A stretch of 64,000 bases of DNA, taken from the NCBI GenBank assembly GCA_035570055.1, contig DATMLM010000006.1, forward strand, positions 31,665 to 95,664. Direction: 5' to 3'. The translations under genes and the position numbers were made by a program. The notes under the pieces were generated by a model that was not told the DNA's origin, made no database searches, and was given only the letters and a program-made list of their open reading frames with translations. Shown one piece after another: positions 1 through 7,368 of this stretch (its first letter is position 1; the number at the start of each line of letters is the position of its first letter). This DNA is from DASRDS01 sp035570055. Its GTDB lineage: Bacteria; Gemmatimonadota; Gemmatimonadetes; Gemmatimonadales; Gemmatimonadaceae.

Positions 1-158
1 CGGCCCTCGACGCCGACCTGCGCGGCCTCGATGGCGGCGGATCCGCTGGCCCTGACGACATAGCCGGAGACCGTGCCTCCGGGTCCCTGCGCTCCCGCAA
101 TCCCCGCCAGCCCGACCCACGCGAGAGCGACGAGCCAACACCGACCACGCTCATGCAT
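1..158 (-). CDS. Secreted protein N-terminus with carboxypeptidase-regulatory-like domain (partial; receptor-like)
   Basis: The gene starts at an ATG at 158 and runs off the left edge, so only about 52 residues are visible. An AGGAGG ribosome-binding site lies 7 bases upstream of the ATG. The protein opens with a charged n-region (MHERGR), a hydrophobic stretch and an AGA-Q type signal cleavage site near residue 23. After this comes GTVSGYVVRASGSAAIEAAQ, which fits the start of a carboxypeptidase-regulatory-like beta-sandwich. That domain opens SusC-like TonB-dependent receptors as well as other secreted proteins, and the visible part cannot separate them. A GTATAC palindrome sits 26 bases upstream of the start, linking the gene to the peptide-catabolic genes to its right. 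Confidence 0.7.
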   Translation of the reverse strand, partial: MHERGRCWLVALAWVGLAGIAGAQGPGGTVSGYVVRASGSAAIEAAQVGVEG

Positions 159-183
159 TCGTCCACCTCCTGGAAGGCCGCCG

Positions 184-200
184 GTATACGTAGTGTATAC
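184..200. promoter_or_regulatory. Palindromic operator candidate, copy 1 (GTATAC-N5-GTATAC)
   Basis: The sequence is GTATACgtagtGTATAC, two perfect 6-base palindromes five bases apart. It lies 26 bases upstream of the leftward partial gene and 192 bases before the rightward acetyltransferase gene. The same arrangement with the same spacing occurs at 301, 5258 and 9013. Confidence 0.6.
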
Positions 201-300
201 ATTCCGTGCTCGCGACGATACGCACGGAACGGCCGGCGCACAAGGGTGCCGTGAAACCTGCGGGCGGGCGCCTCCGTATGGCCTGGGGCCTTTTCTAGTG

Positions 301-317
301 GTATACTGGCTGTATAC
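301..317. promoter_or_regulatory. Palindromic operator candidate, copy 2 (GTATAC-N5-GTATAC)
   Basis: The sequence is GTATACtggctGTATAC. It lies 75 bases upstream of the ATG of the GNAT gene and shares the divergent intergenic region with copy 1. As in the other copies, the last spacer base is T and the base after the right arm is A, so the right half reads TGTATACA. The two copies could serve the leftward and rightward promoters separately. Confidence 0.6.
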
Positions 318-391
318 AATGTGCGCACATTTGCCGCCTGGCCAGGGTGGGGCTTTCGGACGGGCTGTGGGGCTAACAATTTGCTGACCGC

Positions 392-1156
392 ATGACTACG
401 ATCCGCCCACTCGAATCCGCCGACGACTACCGCGCCTGCGTCACCATCCAGCACGAAGTCTGGGGCGCGGACTATTCGGATACCGTGCCGCCGGCGATCC
501 TCAAGATCGTCCAAAAAGTGGGGGGCATCGCCGTCGGCGCGTTCGACACGGACGGCGCCCTCGTTGGATTCGTGTTCGGCATCACCGGGGTCGACAACGG
601 TGAGCTCGTCCACTGGTCGCACCAACTCGGCGTCCGCGAGAGCGAACGGAACGCCGGCATCGGCCGGCATCTCAAGGAATACCAGCGCGAGATGCTCCGC
701 GGCCTGGGTGTCAAGCACATGCGCTGGACGTTCGATCCGCTGCAAGCCAAGAACGCGCACCTGAACCTCAACCGCCTCGGCGTCGACATCCTCGACTACG
801 TGCCCGACATGTACGGGGCCTCCGATTCGATTCTCTTTCGTGGCCTCAAAGGCACGGACCGGTTCATCGCATCGTGGGAGCTCGATCGTCCCAAGCCGCG
901 GCCTCTGGCGAACCCCGACGGCATTCCGCTGCTCGATGGCACGCCGACCGACTGTCCGCCGCGACTCAAGGTCGCCGTCCCGCTCGACATCGGTGCGCTG
1001 CTGCGCACGGACCCGTCCGCGGGCGCGACGTGGCGCAAGCGGACGCGACCCGCATTCCTGTGGGCGATCGAGAACGGGTATCGCGTCGACGGCTTCGCGC
1101 GCGACACGCACGCGCAACTCGGCTACTACATCCTGACGCATGATCCGGGTCGCTGA
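392..1156 (+). CDS. GNAT-superfamily acyltransferase, probably N-succinyl or N-acetyl transfer to amino acids
   Basis: This 254-residue protein has a GNAT fold in its first 170 residues. The acyl-CoA-binding region is visible around residues 77-97 (HQLGVRESERNAGIGRHLKE, the Arg/Gln-x-x-Gly-x-Gly-like loop). It resembles the predicted GNAT group often found beside N-succinylamino-acid racemases. In Geobacillus kaustophilus such a GNAT enzyme succinylates D-amino acids, the racemase converts N-succinyl-D to N-succinyl-L, and a desuccinylase releases the L-amino acid. The next gene here is that kind of racemase and overlaps this one by 17 bases, so the two are translated together. No desuccinylase of the M20 type is seen in the window. 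The start is ATG with a weak Shine-Dalgarno sequence. The substrate and acyl donor are inferred from context. Confidence 0.75.
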   Translation: MTTIRPLESADDYRACVTIQHEVWGADYSDTVPPAILKIVQKVGGIAVGAFDTDGALVGFVFGITGVDNGELVHWSHQLGVRESERNAGIGRHLKEYQREMLRGLGVKHMRWTFDPLQAKNAHLNLNRLGVDILDYVPDMYGASDSILFRGLKGTDRFIASWELDRPKPRPLANPDGIPLLDGTPTDCPPRLKVAVPLDIGALLRTDPSAGATWRKRTRPAFLWAIENGYRVDGFARDTHAQLGYYILTHDPGR

Positions 1157-2258
1157 GCTCGCGCTCCGCGAGATCCGACTGACGCTGCGCGAGCCGTTCC
1201 GCATCTCGTCGGGCGTCATGAGCGATCGGCGCATCCTGCTGCTGGAGTTGCGAGACTCGGACGGCAACCTGGCGTGGTCGGAGTGCGTGGCGTTTCAACA
1301 TCCCATCTACTCCGCCGAGACGATCGACACCGCCTGGCTCGCGATTACTTCGTGGCTGGCGCCGCGCGTGCTCGGCATCGAGTTCGGGTCGCCCTCTCAT
1401 GTCAAGGCGGCGCTCGACGACGATCTCCGCGGACATAACATGGCCAAGGCAGCCGTCGAGATGGGCATCTGGGGACTCTCGGCGCTGCGCACTGGCAAGC
1501 CGTTGGCGGAGACGCTCGGCGGGACGCGCGATCGCGTCGTCACGGGCATCTCGCTCGGCATTCAGGCGACGCCCGATGCACTCGTGACGCGCGCGAAAGA
1601 CGCGCTGGCGGCCGGCTATCGCAAGATCAAAGTCAAAATCATGCCGGGCAAAGACGTCGAGTACGTGGCCGCCGTCCGGCAGGCGCTAGGGCCCGACGTC
1701 AGCATCATGGCCGACGCCAACTCGGCGTACACGCTCGCCCAGGCCGACCACCTCGCGAAGCTGGACGCGTTCAACCTCATCATGATCGAGCAGCCGCTTG
1801 GCGAGGATGATCTCGTGCGTCATGCCGCGCTGCAGCGACGACTGGCGACGCCCATTTGCCTCGACGAATCGATCACGAGCCTCGAGCGCGCCCAGGACAT
1901 GCTGACGCTCGGCTCGGGAAAGATCATCAATATCAAGCCCGGCCGAGTGGGAGGATTCGCCGCCGCGCGCGCCATTCATGATCTGGGCGTTCCGGTGTGG
2001 TGCGGGGGCATGTTGGAGAGTGGCATCGGCCGGGCGTACAACGTCGCGTTGGCGTCGTTGCCGAATTTCACACTCCCAGGTGACCTGAGCCCGAGTGCGC
2101 GCTACTGGGATCGTGACATCGTCACGCCCGAGTGGACGATGGACGCCGAGGGCATGGTCAAGGTGCCGCGCAAATCGCCGGGCATTGGCGTCACCGTCGA
2201 TGTCGACCGCGTCGACGGTTTAACGGTTAAGAGACAGGTGCTGACCGCCGCCAGATGA
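1140..2258 (+). CDS. N-acylamino-acid racemase / o-succinylbenzoate synthase-like enzyme (enolase superfamily)
   Basis: The protein has 372 residues, the usual size for the MenC/NSAR group of the enolase superfamily. The catalytic set can be read directly: K164-x-K166 (in KIKVKIM), metal ligands D192 (MADANSAY), E217 (MIEQPLG) and D242 (CLDESI), and the second general base K266 (IINIKPGRVGG). NSAR/MenC enzymes either form o-succinylbenzoate or racemise N-acylamino acids. The lack of menaquinone genes and the overlap with the GNAT gene favour racemisation of N-acylamino acids. The 3' end overlaps the convergent permease gene by 32 bases. The gene could instead be an o-succinylbenzoate synthase, since the two activities are not separable by motif. 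Confidence 0.85.
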   Translation: MIRVAELALREIRLTLREPFRISSGVMSDRRILLLELRDSDGNLAWSECVAFQHPIYSAETIDTAWLAITSWLAPRVLGIEFGSPSHVKAALDDDLRGHNMAKAAVEMGIWGLSALRTGKPLAETLGGTRDRVVTGISLGIQATPDALVTRAKDALAAGYRKIKVKIMPGKDVEYVAAVRQALGPDVSIMADANSAYTLAQADHLAKLDAFNLIMIEQPLGEDDLVRHAALQRRLATPICLDESITSLERAQDMLTLGSGKIINIKPGRVGGFAAARAIHDLGVPVWCGGMLESGIGRAYNVALASLPNFTLPGDLSPSARYWDRDIVTPEWTMDAEGMVKVPRKSPGIGVTVDVDRVDGLTVKRQVLTAAR

Positions 2259-3549
2259 GATAGGCGGGCATCCCCACCGCGAGTGCGACCAATCCGGCAA
2301 TGGCGCGCGCGGGCTGCCCGACGAGCGTCGCGATGACGATGCCGAGTGCCGCGAGGACGAAGAGGGCCGGCGTCCACGGATAGCCAGGCACGCGGAATGG
2401 ACGCGGCGCGTCCGGCCGCGTGCGCCGGAAGACGAATACACTGACGGCCCCGAGGCCGTAGAAGATCCACGCCGTGAACACGACGTAGGTCAGGAGCTGC
2501 GTGTACGTACCGCTCGCCGCCAGCACCATCGACCACAACGCCGTGGCGGCGATCGCGATGGCGGGTGTGCCGAGGCGTGGGTGTATCTCGGCGAGCTTGC
2601 GGAAGAAGAGGCCGTCTTTGGCCATCGCGTAGAACACGCGCGGGGCGGTCAGCAGAATCGCGTTCACGGCGCTGAACATCGACAAGAGCACGACCACGGC
2701 GATCGCGCGGCCCGCCGCGGGGCCGAACGCCGCGCGGACCGCTTCCGAGGCGACGCGGTCGGATTTGGCGACCGTGGCCGGCCCCAGGACGGCGAGATAG
2801 CCGAGGTTCGCCAAGAGATACAACGCGATGAGCGCGCCGGTGCCGATCGCGATCGCGCGCGGGAACGTGCGCTGCGGCTCGAGCGTCTCGCCGGCGGAGA
2901 ACGTGACGTAGGTCCATCCCTCGTACGCCCACAGGACCGCGACCATCGCGACGCCGATTCCGGTCAGCAGTCCGGGCCCCGGCGCGACCGGCGCGGTGGC
3001 CGCGGTGGCCGGCCCGGCGACGCGACCGACCGCCAGGAGCGCGACGCTCATGAGTACGATCGCACCGACTTTCACCGCCGTGGTCCAGTCCTGCACCCGC
3101 GCGCTCTCCTTCGTGCCGCGGATGTTGAGCAGGGCGAGCACGACGATCATGCCGAGCGCGATGCCCCGTGCCGCGATTGGGGACAGCGGCACGAGCTCTT
3201 GGAGATACGCCGTCGATCCCACGGCGAGCGTGGCGACGGACGCCGGCGCGATGACGGTGAACAGCATCCAGCCGAAGAGAAACGCGCTGGGGCGGCCGAA
3301 CGCGTCGCGAATGTAGATGTAGATGCCACCGGCTTGCGGCATCATCGCGCCGAGCTCGGCATAGGTAATCGCGCCGAGAAACGACAGGAGGCCGCCGGCT
3401 ACCCAGACGCCGAGGGCGAGGCCGACGTGGCCGCCGGTCTCCTGCAGCACGGGGCCCGGCAACAGGAAGATCCCCGAGCCGATCACCGTGCCCAGCACGA
3501 TGTAGACGAGATCGCCGAGGCGGAGAACGCGCGCCAGCGTGCGCGCCAC
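2227..3549 (-). CDS. APC-family amino acid permease
   Basis: This 440-residue protein shows about 12 hydrophobic membrane segments. It opens with LRLGDLVYIVLGTVIGSGIF, the first-helix signature of amino acid-polyamine-organocation transporters. The GTVIGSGIF motif is the unwound helix that binds the substrate's alpha-carboxylate and amino groups in this fold. It likely imports amino acids or related amines. The GTG start at 3549 lies 2 bases after the stop of the upstream S15 hydrolase gene, so the pair form an operon: the hydrolase releases amino acids or dipeptides outside the cytoplasm and the permease takes them in. The substrate is not determined by the sequence. Confidence 0.9.
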   Translation of the reverse strand: MARTLARVLRLGDLVYIVLGTVIGSGIFLLPGPVLQETGGHVGLALGVWVAGGLLSFLGAITYAELGAMMPQAGGIYIYIRDAFGRPSAFLFGWMLFTVIAPASVATLAVGSTAYLQELVPLSPIAARGIALGMIVVLALLNIRGTKESARVQDWTTAVKVGAIVLMSVALLAVGRVAGPATAATAPVAPGPGLLTGIGVAMVAVLWAYEGWTYVTFSAGETLEPQRTFPRAIAIGTGALIALYLLANLGYLAVLGPATVAKSDRVASEAVRAAFGPAAGRAIAVVVLLSMFSAVNAILLTAPRVFYAMAKDGLFFRKLAEIHPRLGTPAIAIAATALWSMVLAASGTYTQLLTYVVFTAWIFYGLGAVSVFVFRRTRPDAPRPFRVPGYPWTPALFVLAALGIVIATLVGQPARAIAGLVALAVGMPAYLIWRRSAPVS

Positions 3550-3551
3550 GA

Positions 3552-5276
3552 TTACTGTACCACCGGTCGCACCACCGGTATCTCTAGCGCGCTCGGGTGC
3601 TCGCCGTCGTGATACAGCGTGATGTGCGCGGTGCGGGCATCCTTTCCGCTCTCATTCGCGACGATGCCGCCCGAGTTGTAATTCTTTTCGACGTAGATCG
3701 AGTTCGGCGAGCTAATGACGAGCCGCAGCCGGCTTCCCTTCGCGATGCGTCGCGAGAAAAACTGGAAATTGCTGAAGTCGTATCGCTGTATCTCACCCGG
3801 CTTGACGAGGGCTTCACGACGAGGGGACTCGCGATACCGGGCTCGCTGCATCGCGTCGGTGAGTGCGATGCTCCGGCCGTCCGGCTCGATTTCTGATACC
3901 GTGACGCTGAGATCCGCATCCGGCACATCCATGGCGAGCCACAGCGTGAGGTGCAGCCAGCCGGTGATCTCGGTTGCCTCAGTGAACGGCGCGGTGTGAT
4001 AGACGACGCCAGCGCCATAGAGATTCAACGCGTAGCGTTGGTCGGTCGTCGTGTTGTCGATGTCGGTGCGCTCGAGCTCATCGCCCGGGCGGGTGTCTAA
4101 CGGGTCGTAGCTCCAATGATCGGCGCCGGTCTCCTTCTGCGAACCCAGTGTGCCGGACGAGAAGACGTCGATCGAGTGCCCGCCGAGATAGAGCATCTCC
4201 GGGTGCGCCCCGATACCGCCGAGACTATCGGCATACTTCCAGACCTCGGCACCGGTGCCGGGGAGATAATAGGCGACCTTTTTCTTGAGAAACTCAGGTC
4301 TGGGGCCGCCTTTCATCGTCCAGTCATACCACGCGACATGCAGCGCCGGGAGATCCACGAGGGACGCCGGGCCGAATTTGAGTCCGCCCACTTCGTCGCG
4401 AGGGGTGCGCGTCCCGGCGTGATCCCACGGTCCGATGATCAGATAGTGATCCGTCGCACCGGACCCGATATGACGGCGATAGTACTCGAGCGCGCCGCGC
4501 TGATCCCCGTCGTAGTGTCCCGTGATCGTGAGCACGGGGATCCGAATCCCCGTGTATTGCTCCGGAGTAGGAACCATCGAGTCCCAATGCACATCGGGAA
4601 TGGGATGCGCGAGCCACTCGTGGAACGCCGTCTCGTGATTCCCGACGACGCTATCGAGCGACGCGAACGGCAGGTGGCGTGCATAGAGCGCGTGGAACCG
4701 GTCGATCCAGTAACTGCTCTCGCCGAACAAGTGGTCTTGCGGCGTGACGCCGCTCACGAGCGTCAACCACTGGGTATCGTACGAATCGAACACGTTCGCG
4801 TAGAACGGAAAATCGACGCTGGGATACGCGGCTGCCGCGGGCACGATGGTGGCGAGATGCGTCGGGTGCTCCTTGGCGGTGGCCCACTGGTCCTCGCCCG
4901 CGTACGAGCCGCCCCACATGGCGACCTTGCCATTGCACCACGGTTGGCGTGCGAGCCACTCGACGATGTCGTAGCCATCTTTGGCATCAGCCATGAAGTG
5001 CGCTGTGCCCGCGGAGTTCCCGCGCCCGCGCACATCGACGATGGCGAACCGGTAGCCGTGGCGGGCGAAGTACATCCCGCGATCGTGGTACGTGTCGGAG
5101 ATGTACGGCGTGAGCTCGAAGACCACGGGGAGCGGAGCGGTTGTCGTCGCCGCGGGCCCGTAGACGGTCGCGTTCAGCACGATGCCGTCCCGCATGGGGA
5201 TCCGTACGCCCCACGTGACTTGGACGCTCGAATCGGCGGCCTGCGCTAGCGCTAGAAGTATACAAAGTGTATACAT
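3552..5276 (-). CDS. Secreted CocE/NonD-type hydrolase (X-Pro dipeptidyl-peptidase, S15 family)
   Basis: From the ATG at 5276 the protein has 574 residues, as expected for this family. It begins with a short signal peptide (MYTLCILLALAQA). The alpha/beta-hydrolase domain carries the nucleophile in MWGGSYAGEDQW, the acid in TGHYDGDQRG and the histidine in GPWDHAGTRTP. A C-terminal jelly-roll domain follows (ITGWLHLTLWLAMDVPDADL onward). Relatives are X-Pro dipeptidyl peptidases, glutaryl-7-ACA acylases and cocaine esterase. An in-frame extension to 5588 exists, but AGAGGA lies 6 bases before the 5276 ATG and the signal peptide starts there. The first six codons coincide with a GTATAC palindrome. 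The gene is divergent from the S9 peptidase and in operon with the permease. Confidence 0.87.
   Translation of the reverse strand: MYTLCILLALAQAADSSVQVTWGVRIPMRDGIVLNATVYGPAATTTAPLPVVFELTPYISDTYHDRGMYFARHGYRFAIVDVRGRGNSAGTAHFMADAKDGYDIVEWLARQPWCNGKVAMWGGSYAGEDQWATAKEHPTHLATIVPAAAAYPSVDFPFYANVFDSYDTQWLTLVSGVTPQDHLFGESSYWIDRFHALYARHLPFASLDSVVGNHETAFHEWLAHPIPDVHWDSMVPTPEQYTGIRIPVLTITGHYDGDQRGALEYYRRHIGSGATDHYLIIGPWDHAGTRTPRDEVGGLKFGPASLVDLPALHVAWYDWTMKGGPRPEFLKKKVAYYLPGTGAEVWKYADSLGGIGAHPEMLYLGGHSIDVFSSGTLGSQKETGADHWSYDPLDTRPGDELERTDIDNTTTDQRYALNLYGAGVVYHTAPFTEATEITGWLHLTLWLAMDVPDADLSVTVSEIEPDGRSIALTDAMQRARYRESPRREALVKPGEIQRYDFSNFQFFSRRIAKGSRLRLVISSPNSIYVEKNYNSGGIVANESGKDARTAHITLYHDGEHPSALEIPVVRPVVQ
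5258..5274. promoter_or_regulatory. Palindromic operator candidate, copy 3, overlapping the S15 start codon
   Basis: The sequence is GTATACaaagtGTATAC. On the minus strand it forms most of the first six codons of the S15 hydrolase (ATG TAT ACA CTT TGT ATA C). On the plus strand it ends 33 bases before the S9 peptidase ATG. A TATAGT box and an AGAGGA ribosome-binding site lie just upstream of the minus-strand ATG. A bound protein would block initiation of transcription or translation in both directions. Confidence 0.6.
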
Positions 5277-5307
5277 AGAGTCCTCTACTATAACACCACC
5301 CGAGACT

Positions 5308-7368
5308 ATGCGCTTCGCTTTCGTCGTGCTGCTCGCCGCGCCTCTGGCTGCCCAAGCTCCCGCGTTTACGATCGAGCAGGCCCTCGGTGCGCCCTTCCCC
5401 ACGGAGCTGACGGCCGCCCCGGCGAAAGGACGTATCGCCTGGGTGTTTAACGCCAGGGGCCGCCGCAATGTATGGGTGGCCGAGCCCGGCGCCGATGGGG
5501 GATATGCGGCCCGGGCGGTCACGTCATACACGGAAGACGATGGCCAGGAGCTCGGCGAGTTGGCCTGGAGCCCGGACGGCGAGACCATCGTCTACGCCCG
5601 CGGGAGTCTCGGTCCTGGCTCGCGAACGAATCCGCTCAGTCTGCCGTCGGGCGATCTCGGGCAAGAGCTCTACGCCGTAAGCGTCCATGGAGGAGCGCCC
5701 AAGAAGCTCGGCGACGGCCACGGGGCATCGGTCTCGCCGAAGGGCGATATCGTGGCGTACGAGTCGGGCGGCCACATCTGGGCCGCGCATCTCGATGGCA
5801 GCGGCAAGGCCGAATCGCTGATCAGCGAGAAGGGTCGCAGTGGATCGCTCCGCTGGTCACCTGACGGATCCAAGCTGGCGTTCGTGAGCGCTCGCGGTGA
5901 CCACGACTTCGTGGGCGTCTATGATGTCGCCGCGAAATCGGTCGTGTGGCTCGCGCCGAGTGTGGACCGGGATGGAGACCCGGAGTGGTCGCCCGATGGA
6001 ACGCACCTCGCGTTTGTGCGCGTGCCCACCGGAGGGCCCGCGTTCTTTCTCGAGGGGCGCACGGGGCGTCCGTGGTCGATCTGGGTCGCCGACGCGGCGA
6101 CCGGCGTCGGGCACCAGGTTTGGGCAGCCGACCAAGGTTCCGGAAGCCTCTATCAGCAGCTCGTGGCCGATCGCCAGCTCTTCTGGAGCGCGGGCGACCG
6201 GATTGTCTTTCCGTGGGAGAAGTCGGGCTGGCTCCACCTCTATAGTATTGCCGCGCGGGGTGGCGCCGCGACCGAGTTGACGCCGGGCGACTTCGAGATT
6301 TTCACGGCGTCGATGAACCCAAACCGGCAGGACATCGTCTACGCCGGAAACGAAAGCGACATCGATCGCCAGCACGTATGGCGCGTCGCGGTCAGCGGTG
6401 GCCGGCCGGCCGAGCTGACGCCGGGCACCGGGATCGAGAGCTATCCGGTCGTGGCGAGCGATGGAAAGACCGTCGCGGTCTTGCGATCCGATGCGCGACG
6501 GCCGATGCATCCGGCGATCGTCACCAGCACCGTACATGATCTCGCGGCGGACGCGATTCCCGCCGATTTCCCGGCGGCGAAGCTCGTTGTCCCGGAGCAA
6601 GTCGTCTTCTCATCGGGAGACGGCATAGCCATCCATGGGCAGCTCTTCGTACCAGCGGGCGCTGGGCGTCATCCGGCGGTCGTGTTCTTTCATGGCGGGC
6701 CGATTCGCCAAATGCTGCTCGGATGGCACATGATGGACGCGTATAGCTACATGTACGCGATGAACCAATATCTCGCGAGCCGGGGCTTTGTCGTGCTGTC
6801 GGTGAACTATCGTGGCGGCATTGGCTACGGGCTCAATTTCCGCAAGCCGGCGAATTTCGGCGCGAACGGCGCGAGCGAGAATCAGGATATCCAAGGCGCC
6901 GGGCTGTATCTGCGGAGCCGGGCTGACGTGGATGCCGCGCACATTGGCGTATGGGGCGGCAGCTACGGAGGGCTCATGACCGCGCAGGCGCTCTCGCGCT
7001 ACTCCGACCTGTTCGCCGCCGGCGTCGACTACGCTGGTGTCCACGACTGGCGCGCGTTCCTCTTCGCGCCGCCCTTCGACACCACGCGCGACGAGGCCCG
7101 CACGGCGTATCAGTCGTCACCGATGGCGGCGGTTCGCGGCTGGCGCTCTCCCGTACTGATCGTCCAGGCCGACGATGATCGCAACGTGCCCTACGCGCAG
7201 GCGCCGGAGCTGATCACCGCGCTCCGCGCGCAGAACGTCGAATTCGAGCAGATGATCATCCCCGACGAGACGCACGACCTGCTGCTCTATCGCAGCTGGA
7301 TCCGCTTCTTCGAGGCGGCGGCCGATTACCTCAGCCGCCACCTGCAGGGTAACCCGGGCCACGTATAA
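5308..7368 (+). CDS. Secreted S9-family prolyl oligopeptidase (dipeptidyl aminopeptidase type)
   Basis: From the ATG at 5308 the protein has 686 residues. It starts with a clear signal peptide (MRFAFVVLLAAPLAAQ). Residues from about 25 to 430 form a beta-propeller with repeated WSPDG-type blades (LAWSPDGETI, LRWSPDGSKL). The C-terminal hydrolase domain carries S552 in WGGSYGGLM, D622 in VQADDDRNVPY and H656 in DETHDLLLY. Such enzymes cut short, often proline-containing peptides outside the cytoplasm. The start was placed at the signal peptide rather than at an upstream in-frame ATG at 5182 that lies inside the divergent S15 gene. The last 38 bases overlap the convergent deacylase gene. Confidence 0.92.
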   Translation: MRFAFVVLLAAPLAAQAPAFTIEQALGAPFPTELTAAPAKGRIAWVFNARGRRNVWVAEPGADGGYAARAVTSYTEDDGQELGELAWSPDGETIVYARGSLGPGSRTNPLSLPSGDLGQELYAVSVHGGAPKKLGDGHGASVSPKGDIVAYESGGHIWAAHLDGSGKAESLISEKGRSGSLRWSPDGSKLAFVSARGDHDFVGVYDVAAKSVVWLAPSVDRDGDPEWSPDGTHLAFVRVPTGGPAFFLEGRTGRPWSIWVADAATGVGHQVWAADQGSGSLYQQLVADRQLFWSAGDRIVFPWEKSGWLHLYSIAARGGAATELTPGDFEIFTASMNPNRQDIVYAGNESDIDRQHVWRVAVSGGRPAELTPGTGIESYPVVASDGKTVAVLRSDARRPMHPAIVTSTVHDLAADAIPADFPAAKLVVPEQVVFSSGDGIAIHGQLFVPAGAGRHPAVVFFHGGPIRQMLLGWHMMDAYSYMYAMNQYLASRGFVVLSVNYRGGIGYGLNFRKPANFGANGASENQDIQGAGLYLRSRADVDAAHIGVWGGSYGGLMTAQALSRYSDLFAAGVDYAGVHDWRAFLFAPPFDTTRDEARTAYQSSPMAAVRGWRSPVLIVQADDDRNVPYAQAPELITALRAQNVEFEQMIIPDETHDLLLYRSWIRFFEAAADYLSRHLQGNPGHV

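Noticed and set aside
73..387. Forward frame of 104 codons at the left edge
   Set aside because: It runs antisense to the signal peptide of the partial leftward gene and through two palindromes, with low-complexity Arg/Pro composition.
2581..3612. Forward open frame antisense to the APC permease
   Set aside because: Charged, low-complexity sequence with no domain; the permease on the other strand has clear membrane helices.
5277..5588. Upstream extension of the S15 hydrolase frame
   Set aside because: It runs antisense to the S9 signal peptide; the shorter start has a ribosome-binding site and a signal peptide.
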